From assembly GCA_019638385.1 (NCBI GenBank), contig JAHBTW010000018.1:1-64000 (forward strand): a DNA stretch of 64,000 nucleotides. The letters are read 5' to 3'. The DNA comes from Saprospiraceae bacterium. GTDB taxonomy: Bacteria > Bacteroidota > Bacteroidia > Chitinophagales > Saprospiraceae. The position numbers were made by a program, and so were the translations under genes. The notes beneath the pieces are model-generated. The model saw only the letters and a program-made list of their open reading frames with translations, was not told the origin of the DNA and searched no databases. Of this stretch, positions 1-8,575 are shown piece by piece. Every line of letters begins with the position of its first letter. The stretch's first letter is position 1.

Positions 1-62
1 GTCCTTCTTTCGTTCTATTTTTTATAGCATCCGAGGCTTAAGTTAATGGGTATGAGCACTGG

Positions 63-464
63 ATGCCGGAAAACACCCTGGAATGCGCCTACTGTCCGGG
101 GACCATTGCCTGGCCCACAACTACAACCCACTACACGGTGAGCGTAGAGGACAGCTTAGGATGTACAGAAATTGCCGGAGTTTGGGTTACCGTGCGTCCG
201 CAACGCACCGTATATATACCAAATGCATTCAGTCCCAATGGCGACGGTATCAATGACGTGTTTACGGTGTACGGGGCAGCCGGCGATTTCGAGTTGCGCC
301 GGCTGATGATATTCAATCGCTGGGGCAGCTTAGTCTTTGAAAGCACCGGCAATCCCTGGGCGGGGGATTCCTCGTCTGTCGGCGTTTATGTTTGTCAGGC
401 ACTTGTGCTTTGGCCCGATGGCAAAGAGGAGTGGCTGGCGGGAGAGGTGATGTTGATGCGGTGA
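63..464 (+). CDS. Type IX secretion C-terminal fragment (CHU_C, type B sorting domain), 5' truncated
   Basis: The last ~85 residues are the gliding-motility-associated C-terminal domain, a type B export signal for the type IX secretion system: YIPNAFSPNGDGINDVF at residues 51-67, the FNRWG block at 84-88 and a closing strand ending in MLMR. Residues 1-45 look like the end of a PKD/SprB-like repeat (CxxCP followed by TTTHYTV). The family normally caps very large adhesins that begin with a Sec signal peptide. Here the frame is open only from position 42, just after a TAA at 39-41, and the other two forward frames also stop before 47. It is therefore a fragment or the end of a disrupted gene; ATG 63 is simply the first in-frame ATG. 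Domain identity is firm, an independently expressed protein is doubtful. Confidence 0.7.
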   Translation: MPENTLECAYCPGTIAWPTTTTHYTVSVEDSLGCTEIAGVWVTVRPQRTVYIPNAFSPNGDGINDVFTVYGAAGDFELRRLMIFNRWGSLVFESTGNPWAGDSSSVGVYVCQALVLWPDGKEEWLAGEVMLMR

Positions 465-648
465 GGCCGGGCATTAATTTAGCGTTAAACCCCTCTCTTC
501 AAATCCACCTTTTTTAACCCCGGGTAGATAGCCGAACCTGCATCCTCCACCCACCTCGCAAAATGAAAATCAGCCGCTTGAATTCTCTTCCTGCCGGGTA
601 ATCGGGCCACCCGCATTCCTGTATTGTTAAATTAATAATTTGAGTGAT

Positions 649-678
649 TTTGCGAAGCCGCAGAAAGGATATAATTTG
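649..678 (+). promoter_or_regulatory. Bacteroidota-type promoter of the repeat protein gene
   Basis: TTTG at 649-652, 19 bp, then TAATTTG at 672-678, a close variant of the TAnnTTTG minus-7 element. The predicted start of transcription is about 20-25 nt before the ATG at 708. Seen by eye only. Confidence 0.4.
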
Positions 679-707
679 GTCGGGTCATTTCATTCAAAAA
701 TACCGAC

Positions 708-3700
708 ATGAGAACCACTATCCGATTATCAATCCTCGCATTTTTGTTTTTGCAGGTTGGTTTTACACATGCTCAGCTCATTACCCAAGTCCAAAGGGGT
801 GATTACATTTTCGGCATCAACGCCGGATTTGCTTATCAATCAAGCGACATCCGCGCAGCCGGTAACGGCGGCGGATTTGGTCTCACACTCGGCCGCACGA
901 TGGTGGCCGGGCCGAACTCGCCCATCCTGCTCGACCTTCGGAGCCGCTTACTGTACGCCCGAACCTTCGGACTCGATCCTTTTCGCTCTTTCTCCATTGA
1001 GAACAACCGGGCTTTGAACGGAACCCGCGAATTGGATTATACTTCCTACCCGACAGCTTTGGAGGAGCCGCGCGGGTTTGTATTCCAAAATCACCGCACC
1101 ACCCACGGCGAGTTGGGGCTTGAGGCCGTGTTCACACTGGAAGAGCTGCGCCGCAAAACCGGCTTCATCGTCTCGCTTTTCGGCGGCGCAGGGCTGAACG
1201 GATATCACGTCAAAATTGATCAGGCCGACGCCTCCGGCGAAGCATATTATGCCGGCTATGCCAACCTCAACGACAGCCGTCCGGCAGACGCCATCCTCCG
1301 CGACTTGCGCGATGTGATCCTCGACCGCACTTACGAAAGCAATGCCGACAACTTCGACGGCTTGCCCAAATTCCGCATCATGCCCAATGTAGGCGTGGAA
1401 CTCGGTCTGCAACTCGGCAAAGCCTTTTCGGTACATGCAGGGCATCGCGTCACTTTCTCCGGTACCGACTTGCTCGACGGGCACCGCTGGTCTTCGTCCG
1501 ACAAAGACATCTACCACTACACTTCTTTTGGCATGGCCTGGCGCTTTCGGGTGCCGGAGCGGGCACGCATCCTGCCGCCTGTAATCGAACTTACGGCCCC
1601 CTTGTCGAGGCCGCACTATACCCGCGATCCCAACGGCGTAGTGCGCGCCCAAATACGCAACGTGCGCAGCGCCGCCGATATCAACTGCACCGTCAACGGC
1701 CGCGATGTGCCGTTCCGCTTCAGCGGCGAACAATTTATATTAGACCTGCCCCTGTATCCCGGCAGTAATGAGGTCGTCATCGTAGCCAGAAATCAGGCAG
1801 GCTCGGCACGCGGTGACGCTATTATCATTTTGGAAGGCAGTATTGTGCCGCCGCCGCCTACAGGGCGCGCGCCGCGCATTTCCATTACCAATCCGCCGAG
1901 CCGCACGGCTACCGTCTATGAGCCGGCATTTACGCTGCGCGCCACCGTGACGGATATCCTCAACAAATTGGACATAGAACTGCTGATTGACGGCGCCCGC
2001 CGCGATTTCACTTTCGACTCCCGCACGGGCAGTCTTCAGGCCGACCTCAACCTGCGCGAAGGCACGAACCGCGTTCGCATTACGGCCCGCAATGATTTCG
2101 GAAGCGATGCCGCCGATGCAGAAGTGATATTTGAGCAGCGCCGCTTTCCGCCCACCGTGCGCATCACCGACCCTGCGTCGGAGCGCAGCGAGGTGGCGGT
2201 CAATTCCGTTACCCTGCGCGCCGAAGTGCGCTATGTAGAGTCTAAAGAGAACATATATCTTTACATCAACGGCCGGGAAACCCGCAGTTTTGATTACGAT
2301 GCCTCCCGCGAAATTTTCCAGGCCACTGTTCCGCTCACAGATGGCGCCAACACGCTGGAAGTCGTCGTGCGCAACCGCAGCGGCGAAGCCCGCGACGAAG
2401 TTACGGTTACCTATCGCCGGCCCTTGGTGGCGCGGCCTTCCGTAGTCATCACGGCCCCTTCGACGCCGGGCACTTCTACTACCGCCGCTACCGCCAACAT
2501 AGAGGCGACCACGAGCAACATACAGCGCCGCGACGAAATCAGTTTTTTTGTGAACGGCACGCGCAACACCGGCTTCACTTTTAATGCCAATACCGGCCGG
2601 TTCAGCGCCACGGCCAACCTCGTCGTCGGCAACAATGACTTCATCATTCGGGTGGCCAATCCCGACGGAAGCGAGGAGGCCGTTACTTCCATCCGCCGTA
2701 CGGAGCGCGATGTAGCATTGCCGTTGCGACCTGCGGTGCGCATTACCAATCCGGTCAACCAATCTGAATCAGACCGCAATACTGCCAATGTGCGCGCGAT
2801 TATTGAAAACGTTACAGACCGCAACAACATGAGCCTGACGGTAAACGGTACCCGGCTCACCAATTTCAGCTTCAATGCCGGCAGTAGAGAGCTAACCGCT
2901 ACCGTGACCTTGACGGAGGGCAACAACACCATTCGCGTGGAAGCCACCAATCGCGACGGAGCTGCTGATGACTTGGTGAACGTGCGCTACCGCCGGCCCA
3001 TGCCGCCCGTAGTGACCATCAGCGCGCCTCAGGATAAAAGCACCGTGACCGCTGCCGCTACCACCCTGCGCGCCCGCGCCCAGAACGTGAGCGAGCTCAA
3101 CCAAATCACCGTCACGCTCAACGGCACGACGATTAGCAACATCAGCTTCAATGCAAGCACAGGCGAACTGAGCGCCGATGTCACCCTCGCGGAGGGCAAT
3201 AATACCCTGCGCGTGCGCGCTGCCACACCCGTCGGGTCGGATGAAAAATCGGTGAATGTGCAGTACACCCGGCCCGTGCCGCCCATTGTGAGCATTGTAT
3301 TTCCGGAAAACAACAGCACGGTGACGGCCGCTGCATCCACTTTGCGCGCCCGCGCTCAAAACGTGAGCGAGCGCAATCAGGTCACGGTTACGCTCAACGG
3401 CACGACACTGAGCAATGTCACTTTCAACGGCGCTACCGGCGAATTGAGCGCCAATGTTACGCTTGTGGAAGGCAATAACACCCTGCGGGTGCGTGCCGTC
3501 ACGCCGGCCGGTTCCGACGAACAGTCGGTGAATGTGCGTTATCGCCGGCCCATGCCGCCTGTGGTGACGATCAGCGCGCCGGCCAACAACAGCACCGTAA
3601 CAACCGCTGCTACCACTCTGCGCGCCCGCGCCCAAAACGTAAGCGAGCGCAATCAGGTCACGGTTACGCTCAACGGAGCTGCTGTGAGCAATGTCAATTT

Positions 3701-4676
3701 CAATGTCGCCACCGGCGAACTGAGCGCCGATGTCGCACTGGCGGAAGGCGCCAATGTGCTGCGCGTGAGCGCTACCACACCTGACGGAACCGATGAAAAA
3801 TCGGTGAACGTGCGTTATCGCCGCCCGGCGCCGCCGGTAGTGACCATCCAATCTCCCGCTGACAATTCCACCGTTGAAAACAATTCGGTGAAAGTGAGCG
3901 CTACAGTTACCAATGTGACGAATACGCGCGCCGTCACGTTCACCGTAAACGGAAAGGCGAGCGGAGACTTTAAATTGGAAGGAGGCAACTTCAGCGCTGA
4001 AGTGCCTAACCTCCGGGAAGGGGAAAACGTCATCAACGTTTCGGCGCGCAATGAAGACGGCGTCGGAGATGCAAGCGTCAAAGTGGTGTATGTTCCCAAA
4101 CCGGTTTTGCCCAAACCCGTGGTGCGCTTCATTGTGCCGGCCAGATCAGGCACAAACTCTTCTACTCCGGAAACGACGGTGAAAGCTTCGGTACTCAATG
4201 TGTCTTCTGCGGAGGATGTGCGGCTCGATGTCAATGGAAAGCCTTTCGGCGAATTCGCATACAACATCAAGTCGAAAGAACTGACGGCCACCGTTCCGTT
4301 GGAAGGCGGCGTCAATACCTTCCGGGTCATTGCAGAAAATGAGGCCGGCCGCGATACGGCCACTACCACGGTGCTGTTCCGCGAAGCCGCCAAACAGCCG
4401 CCGGTGGTGACGATTGAATCGGTATCGCAGCCGACGATTAATCCGATGAACCCGGGGCAGGGCCGCAGCACGGTGATTGCTCAAATACAGGGGATTGATC
4501 GTGCGACGCAAATCACTTTCACCGTAAACGGCGCTCCGGTAACCGACTTCACCTACAATGCCAAGACGGGTGCATTTCAAAGCACGGTCAACTTAGAGCG
4601 CGGAACCAACACCATTGTATTGCGTGCCGAGAATGCAGACGGCGCGGACGAGAAGAGCCGGACATTGGATTTTTGA
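708..4676 (+). CDS. Secreted protein with N-terminal barrel-like region and 11 Ig-like repeats
   Basis: A 1322-residue exported protein. Residues 1-22 are a Sec signal peptide ending in HAQ. Residues ~24-285 are glycine- and aromatic-rich with alternating strands, like a small outer-membrane barrel or surface domain. From ~288 to the end come 11 repeats of about 92 residues, each built as xPPVVTIxxP, a central TVNG motif, FNxxTGELSA, GNNTLRVRA and a closing VxVxYRRP. They resemble the Ig-like folds of the glucodextranase domain B type. Repeats 6-8 (from position 3000) are nearly identical and spaced exactly 276 bp, so they arose by recent duplication. No type IX sorting domain is present; the protein ends in LDF. 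Function unknown; adhesion, scaffold or periplasmic binding are inferences. Confidence 0.85.
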   Translation: MRTTIRLSILAFLFLQVGFTHAQLITQVQRGDYIFGINAGFAYQSSDIRAAGNGGGFGLTLGRTMVAGPNSPILLDLRSRLLYARTFGLDPFRSFSIENNRALNGTRELDYTSYPTALEEPRGFVFQNHRTTHGELGLEAVFTLEELRRKTGFIVSLFGGAGLNGYHVKIDQADASGEAYYAGYANLNDSRPADAILRDLRDVILDRTYESNADNFDGLPKFRIMPNVGVELGLQLGKAFSVHAGHRVTFSGTDLLDGHRWSSSDKDIYHYTSFGMAWRFRVPERARILPPVIELTAPLSRPHYTRDPNGVVRAQIRNVRSAADINCTVNGRDVPFRFSGEQFILDLPLYPGSNEVVIVARNQAGSARGDAIIILEGSIVPPPPTGRAPRISITNPPSRTATVYEPAFTLRATVTDILNKLDIELLIDGARRDFTFDSRTGSLQADLNLREGTNRVRITARNDFGSDAADAEVIFEQRRFPPTVRITDPASERSEVAVNSVTLRAEVRYVESKENIYLYINGRETRSFDYDASREIFQATVPLTDGANTLEVVVRNRSGEARDEVTVTYRRPLVARPSVVITAPSTPGTSTTAATANIEATTSNIQRRDEISFFVNGTRNTGFTFNANTGRFSATANLVVGNNDFIIRVANPDGSEEAVTSIRRTERDVALPLRPAVRITNPVNQSESDRNTANVRAIIENVTDRNNMSLTVNGTRLTNFSFNAGSRELTATVTLTEGNNTIRVEATNRDGAADDLVNVRYRRPMPPVVTISAPQDKSTVTAAATTLRARAQNVSELNQITVTLNGTTISNISFNASTGELSADVTLAEGNNTLRVRAATPVGSDEKSVNVQYTRPVPPIVSIVFPENNSTVTAAASTLRARAQNVSERNQVTVTLNGTTLSNVTFNGATGELSANVTLVEGNNTLRVRAVTPAGSDEQSVNVRYRRPMPPVVTISAPANNSTVTTAATTLRARAQNVSERNQVTVTLNGAAVSNVNFNVATGELSADVALAEGANVLRVSATTPDGTDEKSVNVRYRRPAPPVVTIQSPADNSTVENNSVKVSATVTNVTNTRAVTFTVNGKASGDFKLEGGNFSAEVPNLREGENVINVSARNEDGVGDASVKVVYVPKPVLPKPVVRFIVPARSGTNSSTPETTVKASVLNVSSAEDVRLDVNGKPFGEFAYNIKSKELTATVPLEGGVNTFRVIAENEAGRDTATTTVLFREAAKQPPVVTIESVSQPTINPMNPGQGRSTVIAQIQGIDRATQITFTVNGAPVTDFTYNAKTGAFQSTVNLERGTNTIVLRAENADGADEKSRTLDF
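3000..3827 (+). repeat. Three near-identical in-frame 276-bp coding repeats
   Basis: Units begin at 3000, 3276 and 3552 and the next, diverged unit at 3828, so the spacing is exactly 276 bp (92 codons). Long blocks are shared word for word, for example the stretch encoding RARAQNVSE and the one encoding EGNNTLRVRA. They are internal repeats of the Ig-like protein and could recombine. Confidence 0.85.
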
Positions 4677-4739
4677 GATCGTATCATAGAAGGCGGCTCC
4701 TGAATACCGGGCAAACCAAACAGCGCAAAAACTGTTTTC

Positions 4740-4774
4740 ATCTGGGTTGCAGCAAAAGCCGTTGCAACCCAGAT
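4740..4774. terminator. Strong hairpin after the repeat protein gene, possible terminator
   Basis: ATCTGGGTTGCA (4740-4751) pairs perfectly with TGCAACCCAGAT (4763-4774) around an 11-nt loop. It lies between the repeat protein gene and the thioredoxin gene. No clean T-tract follows on the + strand, so it may be a weak terminator or a palindromic repeat. Confidence 0.45.
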
Positions 4775-4827
4775 CGCAATTTGCAATTTTCCACTCCGTT
4801 ATATATGGAGTAAAAAGAAAACTACTG

Positions 4828-5367
4828 ATGAGAAAAACAATTTTTTGGATATTCCTGCTGAGTGCCTTTTCGGTGCATGCACAGGATACCATCGGCTCAA
4901 TGACCCCCAAAGGAGGACAGATAGCCCAGCGTTTTGTGGGGCACATCCCCGTGTTTGAAAAATACGATGTACTGGAACCGGTGCTCAATGTGGACAATGA
5001 CACGACTTATATTATCAATTTCTGGGCAACCTGGTGCGCGCCCTGTATCAAGGAAATGCCCTATTTTGAGCAGTTGCACCGAGCATATCAGGGTCAAAAG
5101 GTTAAAGTAATCTTAGTGAGTCTCGACTTTTCGCGGCAGTTGGAATCCAAATTGCTGCCCTTTGTGACCGACCGCAAGCTGGAACCGGAAGTCATTGCGC
5201 TTATTGACCACGACTACAACAGTTGGATTGACCGGGTAAGCCCCGAATGGAGCGGCGCCTTGCCGGTGACGCTCATCCGGAAAGGTGCACAACGGCAAAT
5301 CGTACTGGAGGAGTTCTCTTCGTATGAAGAATTGGAAAATATTGTCAAATCATTCGTTAACCTATAA
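4828..5367 (+). CDS. TlpA/DsbE-like secreted thioredoxin-fold protein
   Basis: A 179-residue exported disulfide oxidoreductase. The start at 4828 was chosen because it gives a clean signal peptide (MRKTIFWIFLLSAFSVHAQ); the frame is open further upstream but without a sensible leader. The thioredoxin active site WATWCAPC has Cys70 and Cys73, followed by the usual KEMPYFEQLH helix, and a cis-proline is present in GALPVTLI. Proteins of this type reduce or exchange disulfides outside the cytoplasm, for example during cytochrome c maturation. The next gene starts 14 bp downstream and is also a thioredoxin-fold protein, so the two probably form an operon. The exact substrate cannot be read from sequence. 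Confidence 0.88.
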   Translation: MRKTIFWIFLLSAFSVHAQDTIGSMTPKGGQIAQRFVGHIPVFEKYDVLEPVLNVDNDTTYIINFWATWCAPCIKEMPYFEQLHRAYQGQKVKVILVSLDFSRQLESKLLPFVTDRKLEPEVIALIDHDYNSWIDRVSPEWSGALPVTLIRKGAQRQIVLEEFSSYEELENIVKSFVNL

Positions 5368-5381
5368 AAACTTGTGTTGTT

Positions 5382-5996
5382 ATGAAGAAGAATGCATTGT
5401 TCTCCTTATTTGCCCTGACGGGATTGGTTCTCCTGATTGCGGCGGCCTCGCCTGTGGCGCCCGGTCTCAAAGTCGGCGATAAAGCACCCGATTTCAAACT
5501 CAAAAACGTGGACGGCCGTATGGTATCGCTCGCAGGCATGAAAGACGTGAAAGGCTACATCGTGACGTTTACCTGCAATACCTGCCCTTATGCCGTCATG
5601 TATGAGGACCGCCTCATTGAGTTGCACAAAAAATTTGCTCCGAAGGGCTATCCGGTGGTGGCCATTCAGCCCAATGACCCGGAAGTACAACCTGGCGACG
5701 CGTTTGAAAAAATGCAGGCCCGTGCAACGGACAAAGGCTTTCCCTTTGCCTATTTGTTTGATGAAGGCCAGGTAGTGTATCCGCAGTACGGCGCTTCGCG
5801 TACGCCCGAAATCTATTTGTTGGATAAAGACCTCATGGTGCGCTACACCGGCGCCATAGACGACAACGCACAAGATGCCGCAGCCGTCACAACCCGCTAT
5901 GTGGAAAATGCTATTGCCGCACTCGAAAGTGGCAAAAATCCGGAGCCGAGTTTCGTAAAAGCGATCGGTTGCACGATCAAAACGAAGAAAAAGTAA
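5382..5996 (+). CDS. Exported redoxin (AhpC/TSA-like thioredoxin family) with CNTC motif
   Basis: A 204-residue thioredoxin-fold protein of the AhpC/TSA-redoxin group. It begins with a hydrophobic leader (residues 1-22), then the typical GDKAPDFKLKNVDG strand. The active site TCNTCPY has Cys65 and Cys68. Later motifs include SRTPEIYLLD and a conserved tail IGCTIK near the C-terminus. Members of this family are often annotated simply as thioredoxin family protein; peroxidase activity is possible but unproven. It follows the TlpA-like gene by 14 bp and likely shares its transcript. Confidence 0.85.
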   Translation: MKKNALFSLFALTGLVLLIAAASPVAPGLKVGDKAPDFKLKNVDGRMVSLAGMKDVKGYIVTFTCNTCPYAVMYEDRLIELHKKFAPKGYPVVAIQPNDPEVQPGDAFEKMQARATDKGFPFAYLFDEGQVVYPQYGASRTPEIYLLDKDLMVRYTGAIDDNAQDAAAVTTRYVENAIAALESGKNPEPSFVKAIGCTIKTKKK

Positions 5997-6052
5997 TATT
6001 TCTTAAAGACATCATGCCGGGTGGCGGAACTTGCTTCTTCCATCCGGCATTT

Positions 6053-7042
6053 TCATTTCATCAAGCCTCGGAACTCTTTAAACCAACGCTCAAGGCTCTC
6101 GTGATAGTGGTGCGCCGCGTAGCCGGGGCCGTTGTAATACTTGCCGATGGTGTGGAAATCGGCAGATGCAGGCTGACTCTTGCCCACCACGGCCCGCATA
6201 TACTTATTGGCCGCCAAAAACCGGCCAACGAAAAGCACCTGCTCCTCTATGGGGCTGGTAAACATGGCCCGTGCCGAGGCTGCGCCTACAGTCTTATAGT
6301 TTATACCCAATATTTGGCCCAACCCAAAACTCATGGATCGGTAGCGCAACTCGGCCAAATCCGCATTAGGGGTAGTTGCGTTCATCCGGGTGAGTAAGTG
6401 CTGCTCGAAGCGAGGCCGCACCACGCCGCCGGTTTCCTGCTTGATGATGGAGAGCATCCACTCCGGGCGCACATCGGCGCCGCGTTCAGCCTTGAGGCGT
6501 GCGGTAGCTTTTTGGACCGGCTCGCCGTACTGTTCCAGCAATTGCGCGCAGGTAGAAAAGCGGTTGCGCTGCAGGCCGTTGAGATGAAACAAGGCCGCCT
6601 CCAAACTGCCGCAATTGACCTCGCCTTTCTCAATGGCGCTCAATGTTTTCGCCAACATAATTTCCATCGTAGGCACATCCAGCAACACATCAGGAATGAC
6701 CGTTATTTCCTTGCGAGCCGTTTGCCAGGTGCAAGGGTAGGTCAGGTGTTTGCGCGTGACGGTAGAAGTTAGACCGTTCTCAAACTGAAACTGCGCCACG
6801 GCGCGGTTGGTACCACGGCCAAAGTCGCCATCTATCGCGAAAGCGCCCGAAGAAGAAGTAGAGTATCCCAAAAAAATCAGCAGACGCTGAACTGCTTTGA
6901 TGGAGTTCTCTCCGGCAGTTTTGCGACTCAGGGTTACATCGCCGTTGCGCAGGCGTTCCAGATCGCGTTTCCAGCCGGCATCGGCATCAGAGGGTAGCGT
7001 GAGGATGTTTTGAATGTCGGGATGTTCAACGGCGGCGAGCAT
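6053..7042 (-). CDS. Peptidoglycan-binding N-acetylmuramidase (DUF3380 family)
   Basis: A 329-residue cell-wall hydrolase. Residues ~47-95 form a PG_binding_1 module (IKAVQRLLIFLGY ... DGDFGRGTNRAV). The C-terminal ~140 residues match the N-acetylmuramidase domain best known from phage endolysins: KQETGG with the likely catalytic Glu203, the SFGLGQILG loop at ~238-246 and the YNGPGYA block near the end. The start at 7042 (ATG) has no signal peptide. Such proteins cleave the glycan backbone of peptidoglycan. Without a leader it needs a holin-like route, lysis, or a cytoplasmic role; no phage genes are nearby. It runs alone on the minus strand, convergent with the redoxin gene. Confidence 0.85.
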   Translation of the reverse strand: MLAAVEHPDIQNILTLPSDADAGWKRDLERLRNGDVTLSRKTAGENSIKAVQRLLIFLGYSTSSSGAFAIDGDFGRGTNRAVAQFQFENGLTSTVTRKHLTYPCTWQTARKEITVIPDVLLDVPTMEIMLAKTLSAIEKGEVNCGSLEAALFHLNGLQRNRFSTCAQLLEQYGEPVQKATARLKAERGADVRPEWMLSIIKQETGGVVRPRFEQHLLTRMNATTPNADLAELRYRSMSFGLGQILGINYKTVGAASARAMFTSPIEEQVLFVGRFLAANKYMRAVVGKSQPASADFHTIGKYYNGPGYAAHHYHESLERWFKEFRGLMK

Positions 7043-7157
7043 GGTTTCAGGTTTTAATGTTTGACAAATGGAAAACTACAGGCATAAGACCTCGTGTTGA
7101 AAGTCTTGCCGTAAAAGTAAAAAGCTTTGGGAATAACAGCAATGTCGGTTGCCGTTT

Positions 7158-7505
7158 TTACAACTTTGCCTTTGCGGCTTGTACCGTTTTGGGGGCGTTG
7201 CCGACGAAAATTTCGTCGCCGATGAGCACCACCGGTCGTTTGAGGAAGGTGTATTCATCCAAGATAAGTTGGCGGTAATCTGTTTCCGAAAGCGTTTTTT
7301 CTGCCAGCCCCATACTGCGGAACTTCATAGCTTTGCGGCTGAACAGCGCCTCGTAAGAGCCGGCTAATGCCTTCATGGCATCCAATTGCTCCGGTGTGAT
7401 CGGTTCTGATTTGATTTCCTGCAATTCGAAGCTTTTGCCGCCGTTCAGTTCGGCGATGATCTTTTGACAGGTTCCGCAATTGCCGAGGTGATATATTTTT
7501 TTCAT
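7158..7505 (-). CDS. ArsC/Spx-family thioredoxin-fold protein
   Basis: A 115-residue protein of the ArsC/YffB group. It begins MKKIYHLGNCGTC, so Cys10 and Cys13 form a CxxC, and continues with IKSEPITPEQLDAM, FSRKAMKFRS, LDEYTFLKRPVV and FVGNAPKTV, the regular landmarks of the family. The start at 7505 was preferred over upstream codons because it sits at the family N-terminus; an ATG at 7514 is also possible. Family members are arsenate reductases or redox regulators; the resolving residues for arsenate reduction cannot be assigned here, so the substrate is open. It is divergent from the nucleoside phosphorylase gene, separated by 49 bp. Confidence 0.82.
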   Translation of the reverse strand: MKKIYHLGNCGTCQKIIAELNGGKSFELQEIKSEPITPEQLDAMKALAGSYEALFSRKAMKFRSMGLAEKTLSETDYRQLILDEYTFLKRPVVLIGDEIFVGNAPKTVQAAKAKL

Positions 7506-7554
7506 GTTGGCCATTTTTCCATATAAGGATTCACGGCCGTAAAAGTTTTCAGTC

Positions 7555-8439
7555 ATGCCCAAATTTGCTCCATCCGAACTCGTACTCAACTCCGACGGCA
7601 GTATCTATCATCTGCACCTGCACCCGGAACAGATCGCTGACACCATCCTAACGGTAGGCGATCCGGGGCGGGTAGAAAAAATATCCCGAAACTTCGACAC
7701 CGTGGAACACCGCGTCGCCAAACGCGAATTTGTGACCCACACGGGCTACATCGGCCGCAAACGTCTCTCCGTCATCTCCACCGGCATCGGCCCCGACAAC
7801 ATAGACATTGTGGTGAACGAATTGGACGCCTTGGCCAATATTGATCTGAAAACCAGAACACTAAAAGATAAACATACCTCCCTCACATTGATACGCGTGG
7901 GCACGTCGGGCGCCATTCAACCCGATTTGGAGGTCGGCAGTTTTGTCGTTTCTTCTTTCGGCATCGGGTTGGACAATCTCCTGTATTTCTATGATTGGCA
8001 GCACAATTTGGCGGAAGCCGAAATGCAGGATGCCTTTTACGATTACCTGCGCGAAACCGGCGCTTTACCCGTACGGCCCTACCTTTTTGGTGGAAACCCG
8101 AACGTCGTGCAAGCCCTGTCGGCCAACATGCAGCCCGGTATCACCCTCACCAGCCCGGGTTTTTACGGTCCGCAGGGCCGTCAGTTGCGGGCGCCTTCCC
8201 GCCTGAGCAGCGGCGCCATTGAACGTCTGAGCCATTTTGCTTTTAACGGACACCGTATCACCAATTTCGAAATGGAAACAGCGGCCATTTACGGCCTGTG
8301 CCGGATACTGGGGCATAGAGCCGCCTCCTGCAACGTACTGCTGGCGAACCGCTCCCGCAATACATTCACCGATGACCCCGGGGCCGTTGTGAAAAAATTG
8401 ATAGAGGAGGTACTCGCGCGAGTGGTGGAGATGGATTAA
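7555..8439 (+). CDS. Nucleoside phosphorylase (uridine phosphorylase-like)
   Basis: A 294-residue purine/pyrimidine phosphorylase of the PNP/UDP family. The phosphate-binding TVGDPGRVEKIS motif is at residues ~33-44. STGIGPDNIDIV, RVGTSGAIQ and the C-terminal FEMETAAIYGL (ribose and base binding) follow in the expected order. It cleaves nucleosides with phosphate to a free base and ribose-1-phosphate in nucleotide salvage. Bacteroidota commonly carry a copy of this length beside unrelated genes, as here. Whether uridine or purine nucleosides are preferred cannot be told from sequence. Confidence 0.88.
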   Translation: MPKFAPSELVLNSDGSIYHLHLHPEQIADTILTVGDPGRVEKISRNFDTVEHRVAKREFVTHTGYIGRKRLSVISTGIGPDNIDIVVNELDALANIDLKTRTLKDKHTSLTLIRVGTSGAIQPDLEVGSFVVSSFGIGLDNLLYFYDWQHNLAEAEMQDAFYDYLRETGALPVRPYLFGGNPNVVQALSANMQPGITLTSPGFYGPQGRQLRAPSRLSSGAIERLSHFAFNGHRITNFEMETAAIYGLCRILGHRAASCNVLLANRSRNTFTDDPGAVVKKLIEEVLARVVEMD

Positions 8440-8469
8440 AAAACGCCTGCTCCGAGTAAGGAACAGGCG
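8438..8469 (-). terminator. Rho-independent terminator of the HtrA gene
   Basis: CGCCTGCTCC (8444-8453) and GGAACAGGCG (8460-8469) form a 10-bp stem with one mismatch. On the minus strand the hairpin is followed by six T residues, so it ends transcription of the HtrA gene. The phosphorylase gene converges from the other side. Confidence 0.7.
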
Positions 8470-8575
8470 CATCAAAACAAAACGAAAAACCAACTTTAAA
8501 CAAGTCTTTGATAATTTATCCAACCATTGAGCGGCGGAATAAGTTTCTTGCTAACTGTTAAAATAAGGCGCGCCT

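Noticed and set aside
948..2762. Long minus-strand reading frames opposite the repeat protein
   Set aside because: They are antisense shadows of a GC-rich coding gene and encode no domain; the plus strand has a signal peptide and clear repeats.
3000..3827. Regular spacing suggested a CRISPR-like array
   Set aside because: Units are 276 bp, in-frame and code for Ig-like repeats; there are no short spacers.
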